A stretch of 64,000 nt of DNA from Xanthocytophaga agilis (GTDB taxonomy: Bacteria; Bacteroidota; Bacteroidia; Cytophagales; 172606-1), in contig NZ_JASJOU010000001.1 of the NCBI RefSeq assembly GCF_030068605.1, positions 930,001 to 994,000 of the forward strand, written 5' to 3'. A program made the translations under genes and the position numbers. Every line of letters starts with the position of its first letter. Positions within the stretch are counted from its first letter, which is position 1. The notes under the pieces are model-generated. The model saw nothing but the letters and a program-made list of their open reading frames with translations, was not told the origin of the DNA and searched no databases. Positions 45,660 to 54,793 of this stretch are shown here, in pieces.

Positions 45660-45675
45660 CAAGGAAATAGCCTTG
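45660..45675. terminator. Weak hairpin between convergent genes
   Basis: CAAGG and CCTTG enclose a 6-base loop, followed by TTTATTTAA. It lies between the DUF2141 gene and the thioredoxin-like gene. Confidence 0.4.
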
Positions 45676-45676
45676 T

Positions 45677-46192
45677 TTATTTAATATAATTAAGTATAGC
45701 TTCAATTTTTGCTTCGCCATTAAATTGTTGTACTAACTCATTCTGACTATTGTATATATACACAGCAGGTAAACGGAGAACTCCATATGTTTGAAACAGA
45801 GTGTTATTGTCAACTTTATAGGCAGTAATAGGGGCTTTTAGTTTATACTTTTGCATAAACGCACGTATTTTAGGAATCTCATCCCAGGTAATCATCAGAA
45901 AGTTGGTGTTTACAAACCGATCTGTATACTTTTGAAGTTCAGTAGCTTCTGCTTGGCAATGTTCACAATCAGGGTGGAAAAAAAATACGATAGTAGGTCT
46001 GTTTTGTGGTAACTGTGATATTGAGATCAGCTTTTTTTCCAAGTCCATTACCTGGAAGTTCGGTAATTTGGGTTTTGTTTCAACTGAAGTTTGTTGGGCT
46101 GGTGAGTCCTCGTTTTTCTCTTGTGTTGAAGTACAGGCGCTGAAATAAGTCATTATAAACAAGAAGCAGAGAAGGCGAATGATGTGTTGCAT
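45677..46192 (-). CDS. Thioredoxin-like lipoprotein (TlpA/redoxin family)
   Basis: 171 residues with a lipoprotein signal ending YFSAC (Cys20), a Ser/Glu/Gln-rich linker and a thioredoxin fold. The active site is HPDCEHCQAEA (Cys76, Cys79), an unusual xDCEHC centre common in Bacteroidota redoxins, and the cis-Pro loop is YGVLRLPAVYIYN. It is likely anchored in the periplasm and involved in disulfide reduction. It follows the histidine kinase gene (78 bases) in the same direction, so the two may share a transcript. Confidence 0.88.
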   Translation of the reverse strand: MQHIIRLLCFLFIMTYFSACTSTQEKNEDSPAQQTSVETKPKLPNFQVMDLEKKLISISQLPQNRPTIVFFFHPDCEHCQAEATELQKYTDRFVNTNFLMITWDEIPKIRAFMQKYKLKAPITAYKVDNNTLFQTYGVLRLPAVYIYNSQNELVQQFNGEAKIEAILNYIK

Positions 46193-46270
46193 GTGAGTTA
46201 TAAATTTTTCAAAGATACTATTCTTAGATTGCTGTCTATATTGATAAATTTCAATTCTATTCAGTATAGA

Positions 46271-47485
46271 TTAGATATTAAGTAAAATTCGGAATGTTGT
46301 ACCTTTATTAGGTTCAGATGATTTTACAAAGATTTTGCCTTGATGGTAATTTTCGATTATTCGTTTTGCCAGTGTAAGTCCTAATCCCCAGCCTCTTTTT
46401 TTAGTGCTAAATCCTGCATCAAACACTTTTTTCAGATTTGCCTTAGATATCCCTTTTCCCGTGTCAGATATATCAATAACCCATTTATTTGACTGATTTC
46501 GTAAAGTAATGATAATTTCGCCACTTCCTCCGCTCATGGCATCCACTGCATTTTTACAAAGGTTCTCAATAACCCATTCAAATAAATGACGATTGATTTT
46601 GGCTGGAGCAGGATTAGGTGAATCAGAATCCAAATATAGTTTGACCTTACTAGAAATTCTGCTCTGCAGATAACTGATGATGTTATCTAAAATATCATGC
46701 AGGTTTTCTTCTGTTAAGGTTGGGACAGAACCAATATTTGAAAAACGAGCTGTAATCATTTCCAATTTATGAACGTCTTTTTCAAGTTCCGGAATTGCTT
46801 CATTATGACTGAATTGAGGGTCAGATTTAAAATATTCAATCCATGCCATCAGCGATGAAATGGGTGTACCTAACTGATGTGCTGTTTCTTTAGCTAGGCC
46901 AACCCACACCCGGTTTTGTTCGGCCCTACGAGAAGAACTGAAAGCAAGATAGGTCAGCCAGACAAATACACCAATTACACTAAGCTGAACATAAGGATAA
47001 TATTGTAATTGGAACAATACATCTGAATTGCGATAAAAAATGCGTTGCTGAAGTCCTGCCAGATTAATCTCAATAGGAGGGTGCTGAGATTTCATTACCT
47101 CAAGTTCTTCATACATAATTTCCTTTTTTTCATCTTCTGTAGCTTTGGATGGAAAATTAATGTTGATAGATGATGCACTAGCTGTTGAAATAGGATTGTC
47201 ATGATCATCTGTCACAATAGCTGGAATCATGTCATTCTTTTTGATAATTTGTTCTGTAATAAAATTGATTGCTACACCTTCATCATTATCACTATCTGTA
47301 CTAGTTATAATCTCTAATGCCTTAGCGTAAAGTTCTATCTCCTGGCGTTCATGTTCTGCTAGTTTTTTTACAATATAATTAGTATAAAAGACAGAGGCAC
47401 CTCCAATAAGTAAAGCAATCAGAATAGCAACTATCTTGGTTTGTGATTTGTCGTTGTAAAGATTGATCAGAAAGTTTTGTTTCAT
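46271..47485 (-). CDS. Membrane sensor histidine kinase
   Basis: 404 residues: membrane helix 1 (about 18-38), a periplasmic domain of about 125 residues, helix 2 (about 166-182), then directly a kinase core. The H box is GLAKETAHQLGTPISSLM with His203, N box ENLCKNAVDAM, G1 DTGKGIS and G2 GWGLGLTLAKRI. The AHQLGTP form of the H box is a known subtype in Bacteroidota. No response regulator is adjacent, so it is an orphan kinase. The signal is unknown. Confidence 0.9.
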   Translation of the reverse strand: MKQNFLINLYNDKSQTKIVAILIALLIGGASVFYTNYIVKKLAEHERQEIELYAKALEIITSTDSDNDEGVAINFITEQIIKKNDMIPAIVTDDHDNPISTASASSININFPSKATEDEKKEIMYEELEVMKSQHPPIEINLAGLQQRIFYRNSDVLFQLQYYPYVQLSVIGVFVWLTYLAFSSSRRAEQNRVWVGLAKETAHQLGTPISSLMAWIEYFKSDPQFSHNEAIPELEKDVHKLEMITARFSNIGSVPTLTEENLHDILDNIISYLQSRISSKVKLYLDSDSPNPAPAKINRHLFEWVIENLCKNAVDAMSGGSGEIIITLRNQSNKWVIDISDTGKGISKANLKKVFDAGFSTKKRGWGLGLTLAKRIIENYHQGKIFVKSSEPNKGTTFRILLNI

Positions 47486-47755
47486 ATCGCTTTAGCGTGA
47501 ATTTATGGCAATTGAACCCTTTTGTCACACAATTGGTATATAGATATATATATTTGCCGATGACAAGATACTATTTTTAATACATCCAATGCTTCAAACA
47601 GGATTTTCTAAAGAAGCGAAGAATACAATCATTTTATTGTATTAATTATGCGGATTTAAGTATAAGAATTGCTTTTTTAGTAATTGTTTGTTATTTATAA
47701 TAATTCTAAATTATACTAAAGAGTGATAAAGATCATGGTTTCTACTGACAAATCG
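47486..47755. other. Divergent intergenic region upstream of hemA
   Basis: AT-rich, with no ORF. It holds the promoters of the minus-strand kinase and of hemA, and nothing else was recognised. Confidence 0.5.
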
Positions 47756-47787
47756 TTTTCACATTGGACATTTTCATAGTAATTTTG
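47756..47787 (+). promoter_or_regulatory. Bacteroidota-type promoter of hemA
   Basis: TTTT (-33, one mismatch to TTTG), 20 bases, TAATTTTG (-7, exact match to TAnnTTTG), 31 bases before the hemA start. Confidence 0.6.
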
Positions 47788-47818
47788 CACAAGAATATTT
47801 AGAATTAGTACCTCTGCC

Positions 47819-49093
47819 ATGCACCAACAATTTAAAGCCATCAGTATTTCACATCACACGGCTCCTATTGATGTTAGAGAACGAGTAGCGCTTGAAGAAC
47901 AAGGATGCAAAAATCTACTTTTGCAAGCTCGTGAGGTGTTAGATATCGCCGAAATGCTGGTTTTATCCACCTGTAATCGTACAGAAATATATTACACATC
48001 AGCTGAAGACCGAAGCGAAGATATTATAAAACTTATTGGTATTCAGAAAGGTCTCGATGCTAATATGTATAAGCAATACTTTCAATCTTTTACTGATCAC
48101 CAGGTAGCTGTTCGTCGTTTATTTGAAGTTTCTTTGGGAATTCATTCTCAGGTGGTAGGTGATCTGCAAATTACAAGTCAGGCCAAACACGCTTACCAAT
48201 GGGCTGCTGATGTTAATATGGCAGGTCCTTTTGTACATCGTTTAATGCATGCCATTTTCTTTGCAAATAAACGTGTGGTACAGGAAACTGCGTTTCGTGA
48301 TGGAGCAGCTTCTGTATCCTATGCAACAGTTGAATTGCTTGAAGATTTGACAACTGCATTGATTCAACCCAAAGTGTTGGTTGTGGGATTAGGTGAGATT
48401 GGAACAGATGTGTGCAAAAACCTGGCTGAAAATAAGCACTTTGAAGTTACTTTGTGTAACCGTACCCATATCAAGGCTGAAGAATTGGCTACTGAATTGA
48501 ATTTCAAAGTTCTGCCGTTTTCCCAGGTTGAAGAAAAGATGCGTCAATATGATGTGATTATTAGTTCTGTAGCAAAGCAAGACCCTTTTATTACTCAGGC
48601 AATGATTAAGTCTTGGGATATTCTTTCCTATAAATTTTTTGTTGACTTGGCTGTTCCCCGTAGTATTGAATCAACCATAGAAGAAATACCGGGAGTTGTT
48701 CTCTATAATATAGATGAAATTCAAAGCCGTGCGAATGAAGCATTACAAAAAAGGATTATAGCAATAGCACATGTACAGGAAATTATTACAGAGGCGTTAA
48801 AAGATTTTTCAGATTGGTCAAGAGAGATGGCTGTTTCCCCAACCATCAATAAACTGAAAAATGCATTGGAACAGATCCGCCAAGAAGAGCTGGCACGTCA
48901 TCTGAAAGGATTAACACCTGCAGAGACAGAAAGGATCGAACAGATTACCAAAGGTATAATGCAAAAGATTATCAAACTTCCGGTGTTGCAGTTAAAAGCT
49001 GCTTGTAAACGTGGAGAAGCTGAAACACTTATCGATGTGTTGAATGATTTGTTTAACTTGGAAGCTCAATCAGAAAGAGAATTATATAAATAA
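47819..49093 (+). CDS. hemA: Glutamyl-tRNA reductase
   Basis: 424 residues. The first enzyme of C5 tetrapyrrole synthesis, it reduces glutamyl-tRNA to glutamate-1-semialdehyde with NADPH. The catalytic Cys52 is in LSTCNRTEIYY, the N-terminal ISHHTAPIDVRERVA is diagnostic, and the NADPH-binding VLVVGLGEIGTDV and the C-terminal dimerisation helices follow. It lacks adjacent hem genes but is complete. It supplies haem precursors, which the PrnB-like enzyme at the window end would also need. Confidence 0.96.
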   Translation: MHQQFKAISISHHTAPIDVRERVALEEQGCKNLLLQAREVLDIAEMLVLSTCNRTEIYYTSAEDRSEDIIKLIGIQKGLDANMYKQYFQSFTDHQVAVRRLFEVSLGIHSQVVGDLQITSQAKHAYQWAADVNMAGPFVHRLMHAIFFANKRVVQETAFRDGAASVSYATVELLEDLTTALIQPKVLVVGLGEIGTDVCKNLAENKHFEVTLCNRTHIKAEELATELNFKVLPFSQVEEKMRQYDVIISSVAKQDPFITQAMIKSWDILSYKFFVDLAVPRSIESTIEEIPGVVLYNIDEIQSRANEALQKRIIAIAHVQEIITEALKDFSDWSREMAVSPTINKLKNALEQIRQEELARHLKGLTPAETERIEQITKGIMQKIIKLPVLQLKAACKRGEAETLIDVLNDLFNLEAQSERELYK

Positions 49094-49101
49094 GGATAAC
49101 G

Positions 49102-49152
49102 CCTATAAAAGCAAAAGGTCAACTAGTAGAGTTGACCTTTTGCTTTTATAGG
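49102..49152. terminator. Long bidirectional terminator after hemA
   Basis: A perfect 23-bp stem (left arm CCTATAAAAGCAAAAGGTCA, then ACT) with a 5-base loop, shared with the convergent DUF6249 gene. Confidence 0.88.
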
Positions 49153-49158
49153 AAAAAC

Positions 49159-49545
49159 TTAAATATTTTCGTATTTGATTTCTTTTTTTGCTTCAGCTTC
49201 TTCTCTCTTTGCCATACGAAGTTCAAATGCATAAGATGTCAGTAAGCCTGCCCCTCCAAAAATCAGAATCATAGAGAAATAGGCTGCTTGAGATACAAGT
49301 GGTGTGATCTCATCCAGAAAATTGCCTAGCAAAATTCCTACTCCAGTCCCTATCAACAATAAAGCGATCCTAAGTGTAACAGAAGGATTTAACTGACCTT
49401 TAGGTTTATTAGTAAAAGGATCAATTCCTTTTTGAATCAAGGCCATTCGTTCTACATTCATGTAGTAGCGAATAAAGATAATCATTGTTATAATGCCAAT
49501 AACACTGACAATTGGAACCATAAAGACGGCTACATCGGGACCCAT
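49159..49545 (-). CDS. DUF6249-type membrane protein
   Basis: 128 residues with three membrane helices (about 8-27, 59-78 and 86-105) and a charged tail (MAKREEAEAKKEIKYENI). The connecting loop YYMNVERMALIQKGIDPF matches the ERxxLIxKGxxP pattern of the DUF6249 family. The gene is divergent from an ECF sigma/anti-sigma pair, an association seen in Bacteroidota. Function unknown. Confidence 0.8.
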   Translation of the reverse strand: MGPDVAVFMVPIVSVIGIITMIIFIRYYMNVERMALIQKGIDPFTNKPKGQLNPSVTLRIALLLIGTGVGILLGNFLDEITPLVSQAAYFSMILIFGGAGLLTSYAFELRMAKREEAEAKKEIKYENI

Positions 49546-49778
49546 AGTTGTAAATTGTGTTTAGATGAATGAATGTTTTCCTGTTTTCTGAACATAGGAT
49601 GCAACAACATTCTGACAGGTTACAGAGAAAGCGAAAATTTTCTCATTTTTCTCGGAAGAACAAAAAAACTGCAATCTAAGCATAATGAAGCTATATTTAA
49701 TAATGATATTTTTTTGAAAATGAGTGTTATATCTATTATTTTATTTTTTCAACCAAATAATGTAACCTTTCAGTTTAT

Positions 49779-50363
49779 GTGTGCATCCAATCAGGTGTGA
49801 AAAGCAAATCGGACGATATAACCTTAATTGACAAGATCCTATTAGGTGATCAGACTGCATGTCGTGACCTGGTAGAACGCCACAAGGAGTATGCATTTAC
49901 TATTGCATATCGAATTTTGCGAAATCGTGAGAATGCCGAAGAAGCTGCACAAGATGCGTTTATTCAGGCATTCAGAAATCTTGAATCTTTTAATAAGGAA
50001 TCAAAATTTACTACATGGTTTTATCGTATTATTTTTAATGCAGCGTTAATGCTTAAGCGCAAGCAAAAAGATCAGATTGAAGATATTGAAACAGTTCATA
50101 CATTAGCTGCAGAACAAACAGACAACGACTTTACAAAACGTAGAGAACAACAATATTATATTGAAAAGGCATTGGCACACCTGTCTTCGGAAGATGCTGG
50201 AATAATTATCCTTTTTTATTTGAAAGAACAATCTTTGGAAGAAATCGCTGAAATTACAGGAATGACATCCAGCAATGCAAAAGTAAGATTGCACAGAGCT
50301 CGTCAACGCCTGGCTTTGGAATTGGATAGTTTATTAAAGCGGGAAGCAAAAAATTTATTATGA
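49779..50363 (+). CDS. ECF RNA polymerase sigma factor
   Basis: 194 residues of sigma-70 ECF type. Region 2 (about 25-95) has HKEYAFTIAYRILRNRENAEEAAQDAF and TWFYRIIFNAALM (each part of the region), and region 4 (about 125-180) has LSSEDAGIIILFYLKEQSLEEIAEI and SNAKVRLHRARQRL. The start is a GTG at 49779, with a second in-frame GTG at 49797 equally possible; the ATG at 49777 is out of frame and stops at once. It overlaps the anti-sigma gene by 4 bases, so the two are translationally coupled. The regulon is unknown. Confidence 0.92.
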   Translation: MCIQSGVKSKSDDITLIDKILLGDQTACRDLVERHKEYAFTIAYRILRNRENAEEAAQDAFIQAFRNLESFNKESKFTTWFYRIIFNAALMLKRKQKDQIEDIETVHTLAAEQTDNDFTKRREQQYYIEKALAHLSSEDAGIIILFYLKEQSLEEIAEITGMTSSNAKVRLHRARQRLALELDSLLKREAKNLL

Positions 50364-50872
50364 TGAAAAAGAACATACAACATCTGACGGATGATCAGTT
50401 AATGGATCTGGCTGATGCATTTTTGACCGAGGATGAAAAACAACAATATTTTGATCATCTATCTGTGTGTGAAGATTGTCAGGCACGATACCAGACATTT
50501 ATTTCGATAAATGAACAATTGGCTTCAATGCCATTGTTACAACCATCTGTTGTATTTACAGAACGTGTTTTGGATCAATGGGATGAGATACGTTTGGCAG
50601 TACCAGATGTGAAGAAACGAGTGCGATTAACGCCATTTGTCTTTCTGGGCTTTATGAGTTTTCTGGTAATTGTGAGTATAATTTTGCTTTCAATATTCTC
50701 TGCATCCTCAGCAAATACAGTTCCTGTGGTTACAACTACTCATATGGTAAGAAATGTTATAGGAATAGGTATTCTTTGGGAAATTTTATTAGTTGTCAAT
50801 GCCGTGCTTCTGCTTTGGTTATTTAATCAACGGGTTTTAGCACCTTTTTTTAGACATAGGGTGGCTGCATGA
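50360..50872 (+). CDS. Zinc-finger anti-sigma factor
   Basis: 170 residues with an N-terminal zf-HC2 anti-sigma domain (HLSVCEDC with His33, Cys37, Cys40; zinc ligands) and two membrane helices (about 93-116 and 130-153) with a short C-terminal tail. It presumably binds the ECF factor encoded immediately upstream and releases it on an envelope signal. Translation begins inside the last codon of the sigma gene. Confidence 0.88.
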   Translation: MMKKNIQHLTDDQLMDLADAFLTEDEKQQYFDHLSVCEDCQARYQTFISINEQLASMPLLQPSVVFTERVLDQWDEIRLAVPDVKKRVRLTPFVFLGFMSFLVIVSIILLSIFSASSANTVPVVTTTHMVRNVIGIGILWEILLVVNAVLLLWLFNQRVLAPFFRHRVAA

Positions 50873-50885
50873 AGATAGCATAGTG

Positions 50886-50939
50886 GTTCTTCCAATAAAA
50901 ACGGACTGTTCTAAAACAGTCCGTTTTTATTGGAAGAAC
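50886..50939. terminator. Long terminator after the sigma/anti-sigma pair
   Basis: A perfect 25-bp stem (left arm GTTCTTCCAATAAAAACGGA, then CTGTT) with the 4-base loop CTAA. A T5 run lies inside the distal stem. Confidence 0.88.
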
Positions 50940-51036
50940 TGATGAAAACTTTTGAATGTTAATGTTTTGCAGTTTCTTTGAGTGCAAAAGAAAAGGTATG
51001 CTTCATCTGAAGTTTTTAATCCATACAAAATCATAA

Positions 51037-51927
51037 ATGACATATTTAAAACTTGTACTTGTTTCATTGTTTTGGGCAGGGGGATTTATTGCCGGAAAAA
51101 TACTTGTGAATGGTGAGGTAGGACCTTATACTGCAGCAACCAATCGTTTTTTGATTGCATCCATTTGTCTGATGACAATTCTATATCAGGTTGAAAAGAG
51201 GTTTCCTAAACTTACCTTGAGGCAATGGTTGCTGGTTTTGGTTTTGGGACTTAGTGGTGTTTTCTTATATAATATCTTCTTCTTTAATGGGTTACGATAC
51301 ATACCCGCTAGCCGTGCTTCTTTAATTGTAGCTATTACACCTGCTGTAACTGCCTCATTAAGTGCTATTTTTTTTAAAGAGAGAATTACCCCGTTACGTT
51401 GGATTGGTATTCTAATTTCTATTGTAGGAGCAATGATTGTTATTTCACATGGAGAGTTGGTTTCTCTGTTGAATGGTGGAATTACTTTGGGGGATGTATT
51501 AATTTTTGGTTGTGTAATTACCTGGGCTATTTATACTTTAGTAGGCAAATTAGCTCTCGTGGATCTGTCTCCTTTGGTTGTTGCTGCTTATTCTTCTTGT
51601 ATTGGCTTATTTACATTAGGTATTCTGGGAATTTCAGAAGGCGCATTACATTCTTTTACACAACTGAGCTGGCAATTATGGGCAGCTATTCTATTTATGG
51701 CAATTTTTAGTACTGCTTTGGGATATATATGGTTTTATGAAGGTGTACGATCTATTGGTCCATCACAGGCTGCTGTTTTTGGAAATCTGGTTCCTGTTTT
51801 TGCTGTATTGCTGGCTGTAATGATATTAAATGAAAATGTAGATGTTTATATGATAGGAGGGGGGCTACTTGTATTGGCAGGTGTATCACTTACTAATCGA
51901 AGGAATACTCAGGATAATGTTAAATAA
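51037..51927 (+). CDS. EamA family (DMT) transporter
   Basis: 296 residues with ten membrane helices arranged as two EamA repeats. It starts LVLVSLFWAGGFIAGKILVNG and has the conserved PASRASLIVAITPAVTA in repeat 1 and IGPSQAAVFGNLVPVFAVLL in repeat 2. Members export metabolites or amino acids; the substrate is unknown. Its last codons and stop lie inside the terminator stem at 51910-51953. Confidence 0.9.
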   Translation: MTYLKLVLVSLFWAGGFIAGKILVNGEVGPYTAATNRFLIASICLMTILYQVEKRFPKLTLRQWLLVLVLGLSGVFLYNIFFFNGLRYIPASRASLIVAITPAVTASLSAIFFKERITPLRWIGILISIVGAMIVISHGELVSLLNGGITLGDVLIFGCVITWAIYTLVGKLALVDLSPLVVAAYSSCIGLFTLGILGISEGALHSFTQLSWQLWAAILFMAIFSTALGYIWFYEGVRSIGPSQAAVFGNLVPVFAVLLAVMILNENVDVYMIGGGLLVLAGVSLTNRRNTQDNVK

Positions 51928-51953
51928 TAGAAACATTATTTAACATTATCCTG
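51910..51953 (+). terminator. Hairpin overlapping the EamA stop codon
   Basis: A perfect 19-bp stem (CAGGATAATGTTAAATAAT and complement) around AGAAAC. The left arm includes the last codons and the stop codon. Few T follow, so its strength is unsure. Confidence 0.6.
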
Positions 51954-51976
51954 GTTGTAATTTTTACATTATATCA

Positions 51977-52024
51977 TTTCATGTTCAACAAAATCATGCT
52001 GGTGGTAATTTGTTGAACATGAAA
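51977..52024 (-). terminator. Hairpin after the MFS gene
   Basis: TTTCATGTTCAACAAA and its exact complement with a 16-base loop, directly after the stop of the minus-strand MFS gene. Confidence 0.65.
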
Positions 52025-52025
52025 A

Positions 52026-53186
52026 TTATTCTTTAGTATTCTTTTTTGCTAAAACTGATATCATAAAACTTAGAAATACAACAAGCAAAAGAGCCCATCG
52101 TAAGCCTATAGCTTCTGAGATCCAACCTATTAGTGGAGGACCGAACAAAAAGCCAAAGTAGCTTACTGTTGAAACGGCAGCAATTGCCATTCCTGCATTC
52201 ATCGTTTTAGACTGACCGGCTGCACTATATACCAGTGGTACTACAGTAGCAAACCCCAAACCTGCACAAGCAAAGCCAATAATTACAAATGTAGGTTGTT
52301 GAACCAAAATAGCTAGCAATAGACCAAATCCAGACAGAATACCACTGATAATTAATGTTTTCTGGATACCCTGGCGATTGGTAAACCAATCGCCTCCAAA
52401 ACGTCCTAGTGCCATAGCAAAAGAGAATGCTGTATATCCAGCCGTAGTCCAACCTGAATTAGCTGGCAGTAGATTCGTTAAATAAATAGATGACCAGTCA
52501 GCCATAGCTCCTTCGCCCAGCATCACACAAAGACCAATAATACCCAAACCAATTATTGTATTATCTGGCCTGACAAACACTGGGGTTGTTGGATCATAGT
52601 TCGTATGTGTTGTCAATAAAAAACGAGAGAAAATAATTGAAATGAGAATCGTGAAACTGCCTACAATACAAAAGTGTGTAAACAGATCAATATCCCACTG
52701 ACGCATCAAGCCTCCTAAGCCTGCACCCACCATTCCCCCTACACTAAATAATGCATGAAAAGAGGACATAATGGATTTTGCATACATTTTTTCCAGATGT
52801 ATAGCTTGATCATTTGCTGCAATATTTATCAGATCTCCACTTGCACCTGCAAATAATAAGGCAACCGCTAACATCCATGCTTCTGGAATTAAGGCTAGGC
52901 AAGGTATGACACAACTATAGATAACACTGGCTGTTACTACCACTGATCGACTTCCAAATCGGGAAGTAAGCCAACCTGCCAGAGGCATCACCAATATAGA
53001 TCCGATAGGCATCCCCAGCAAAACTGTTCCCAATTCACCATCAGAAAGATGTAGTTGAACTTTAATAGCTGGTAAACGTGATGCCCAGGTAGCAAACATA
53101 CTTCCTAAAACAAAGAAGTATACTGAGATAGACGTTCGGATTAAAGGAAGTGAAAACAGTCGGGAGGGAGTTGCTGTTATATTCAT
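52026..53186 (-). CDS. MFS transporter
   Basis: 386 residues from the chosen ATG at 53186 (MNITATPSRLF); the frame extends 10 codons upstream. It has twelve membrane helices, with the MFS loop-2/3 pattern GWLTSRFGSRSVV and a repeat in the second half (GRFGGDWFTNRQG). It resembles the YbjJ/FucP-like group of sugar or drug facilitators; the substrate is unknown. It lies with a VOC protein and a DeoR regulator, which suggests a small sugar-related cluster. The VOC gene, upstream on the same strand, may share its transcript. Confidence 0.88.
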   Translation of the reverse strand: MNITATPSRLFSLPLIRTSISVYFFVLGSMFATWASRLPAIKVQLHLSDGELGTVLLGMPIGSILVMPLAGWLTSRFGSRSVVVTASVIYSCVIPCLALIPEAWMLAVALLFAGASGDLINIAANDQAIHLEKMYAKSIMSSFHALFSVGGMVGAGLGGLMRQWDIDLFTHFCIVGSFTILISIIFSRFLLTTHTNYDPTTPVFVRPDNTIIGLGIIGLCVMLGEGAMADWSSIYLTNLLPANSGWTTAGYTAFSFAMALGRFGGDWFTNRQGIQKTLIISGILSGFGLLLAILVQQPTFVIIGFACAGLGFATVVPLVYSAAGQSKTMNAGMAIAAVSTVSYFGFLFGPPLIGWISEAIGLRWALLLVVFLSFMISVLAKKNTKE

Positions 53187-53239
53187 ATATAAAGCTGACT
53201 TAGAACAGATACACAAATGTAAGGAGCTTTTATGGATAA

Positions 53240-53632
53240 TCAGTTGGTAATCTCAATTCTATTATTTTCAGGATCAAGAACTATACTTTCGTAGTAGCCA
53301 TCCCCTGTATATCGTGGTTCTCCAACTATTGGGTAGCCATCTTTTCGTAATAATTCTGTGTACTTATCAACCTCCTCCTTGCTGCCAACTGAAATAGCAA
53401 AATGAATCAATCCTTTATATTGTTTGAAAATATCATTTAGATTGTCTGGAATAGAAGGCATTTGCATCAATTCCAGCCGACTGCCTTGCTTAAAAGAAAG
53501 AAAGTATGATTGGAAATCTTTCGTATGATTATGATATTTTTCTCCGGAAGAAGTTCCGAAATAGGTAGAATAGAAATTTTTCATATTTTCTAGATCTGTT
53601 ACCCATATTGCAATATGCTCGATGAATGCCAT
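53240..53632 (-). CDS. VOC family (glyoxalase/bleomycin-resistance-type) protein
   Basis: 130 residues with two beta-alpha-beta-beta-beta modules. His5 in MAFIEHIAIWVTDLENMKNFY, a second His near HFAISVGSKEEV and Glu122 in VLDPENNRIEI are the likely metal ligands. It is a metal-dependent lyase, dioxygenase or resistance protein; which one cannot be told. It sits 53 bases upstream of the MFS gene on the same strand and is divergent from the DeoR gene. Confidence 0.88.
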   Translation of the reverse strand: MAFIEHIAIWVTDLENMKNFYSTYFGTSSGEKYHNHTKDFQSYFLSFKQGSRLELMQMPSIPDNLNDIFKQYKGLIHFAISVGSKEEVDKYTELLRKDGYPIVGEPRYTGDGYYESIVLDPENNRIEITN

Positions 53633-53686
53633 TGTTTGAGGATTTTTACGGTTATTTTTATTTTTAAATAATAAAATACCGCATAA

Positions 53687-53704
53687 TATTGCATAAAAGC
53701 AATA
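53687..53704. promoter_or_regulatory. Short inverted repeat, possible DeoR operator
   Basis: TATTGC, 6 bases, GCAATA in the 105-base gap between the divergent VOC and DeoR genes. The position suits autoregulation; no other copy was seen. Confidence 0.3.
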
Positions 53705-53737
53705 ATTTTATTAATTAATATTTTCAAAAACGCATAT

Positions 53738-54487
53738 ATGCTCAAAGAAGAAAGACATCAGTATATCTTACAAAAACTCCTGGAGAATCGTAAGGTGGTT
53801 TCACTAGAGTTACAAAAGGAATTACAGGTATCTGATGATACCATTCGACGAGATTTGCAGGAACTTGCAGACATTGGGCTAATAAAAAAAGTGCATGGGG
53901 GAGCTATTCCAAAGCCTAAGTTGCCATATGATGTGAATGAGAGACTCCATATTTCTCAAACAGAGAAACAAATTATAGCAGAAAAGGCTATTGACTTATT
54001 TTCTAATGATCAGGTAATTGTACTGGATAATGGCACCACAAACCTACTGGTCGCGAAGTTGTTGCCAACAACTTTGAAAGCTACTATATTTACCAATAGT
54101 TTACTGATCGCACAGGAACTGGTAACACACCCCGAAGTGGAAACCATAATGCTGGGAGGAAAAATTTTTAAACAAGCTCAGGCTGCAGTAGGAATAGAGA
54201 CTATTGAGAGTTTAGCAATGATTCGGGCTGATTGGTGTTTGATAGGAGTATGTAGTATTCATCCAGAAATTGGAGTCACTTCTCAAAGCCGTGAGGAAAG
54301 CCAGGTTAAACGTAAAATGGTAGAGGTTTCTCAAAAGATAATAGCTACTGCAACATATGATAAAATGAACACAGCAGAAAATTTTCTTGTGTGTCCTACC
54401 GAACATCTTGATATCTTACTTACAGATGATAGAATTGATAAAGCCTTGCTAAAACAATATGAAGAAATGGATATTCATATATTATAG
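53738..54487 (+). CDS. DeoR/GlpR family transcriptional regulator
   Basis: 249 residues: an N-terminal DeoR helix-turn-helix (LQKELQVSDDTIRRDLQELA, then HGGA) and a C-terminal sugar-phosphate sensor domain of the ISOCOT fold (IVLDNGTTNLLVAKLLP, MLGGKIFKQAQAAVG). It likely represses a sugar-phosphate-responsive gene set, plausibly the divergent VOC-MFS pair. The effector is unknown. Confidence 0.9.
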   Translation: MLKEERHQYILQKLLENRKVVSLELQKELQVSDDTIRRDLQELADIGLIKKVHGGAIPKPKLPYDVNERLHISQTEKQIIAEKAIDLFSNDQVIVLDNGTTNLLVAKLLPTTLKATIFTNSLLIAQELVTHPEVETIMLGGKIFKQAQAAVGIETIESLAMIRADWCLIGVCSIHPEIGVTSQSREESQVKRKMVEVSQKIIATATYDKMNTAENFLVCPTEHLDILLTDDRIDKALLKQYEEMDIHIL

Positions 54488-54793
54488 ATAGAATTCGGGA
54501 ACAAAGTTTCTTTGCATAAACTGTAGGAAAACTATTTTATCTGATTGAACTTGGATAATGGCATAAAAAGTATAGTATTAAAAGAGAGACTGTCGATTGA
54601 ATAAAACTATTTATCTATTGATTTGGGTAAATGGTAGATTTATTTTTTTACTTTTTTGTGATTCATATAAAAGATATAAGGATATTATTTACCTTGCATA
54701 TATAAACTCCACTCTTTAACAGTAGCTCTTCGGATAAAATACTGAAACAATAGTGATCCTACAGGATTCCAATATTCAAACACTACTACCTGA
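54488..54793. other. Intergenic gap upstream of the TonB-receptor operon
   Basis: 306 very AT-rich bases with no ORF. It should carry the operon promoter, but no box matched well enough to place it. Confidence 0.5.
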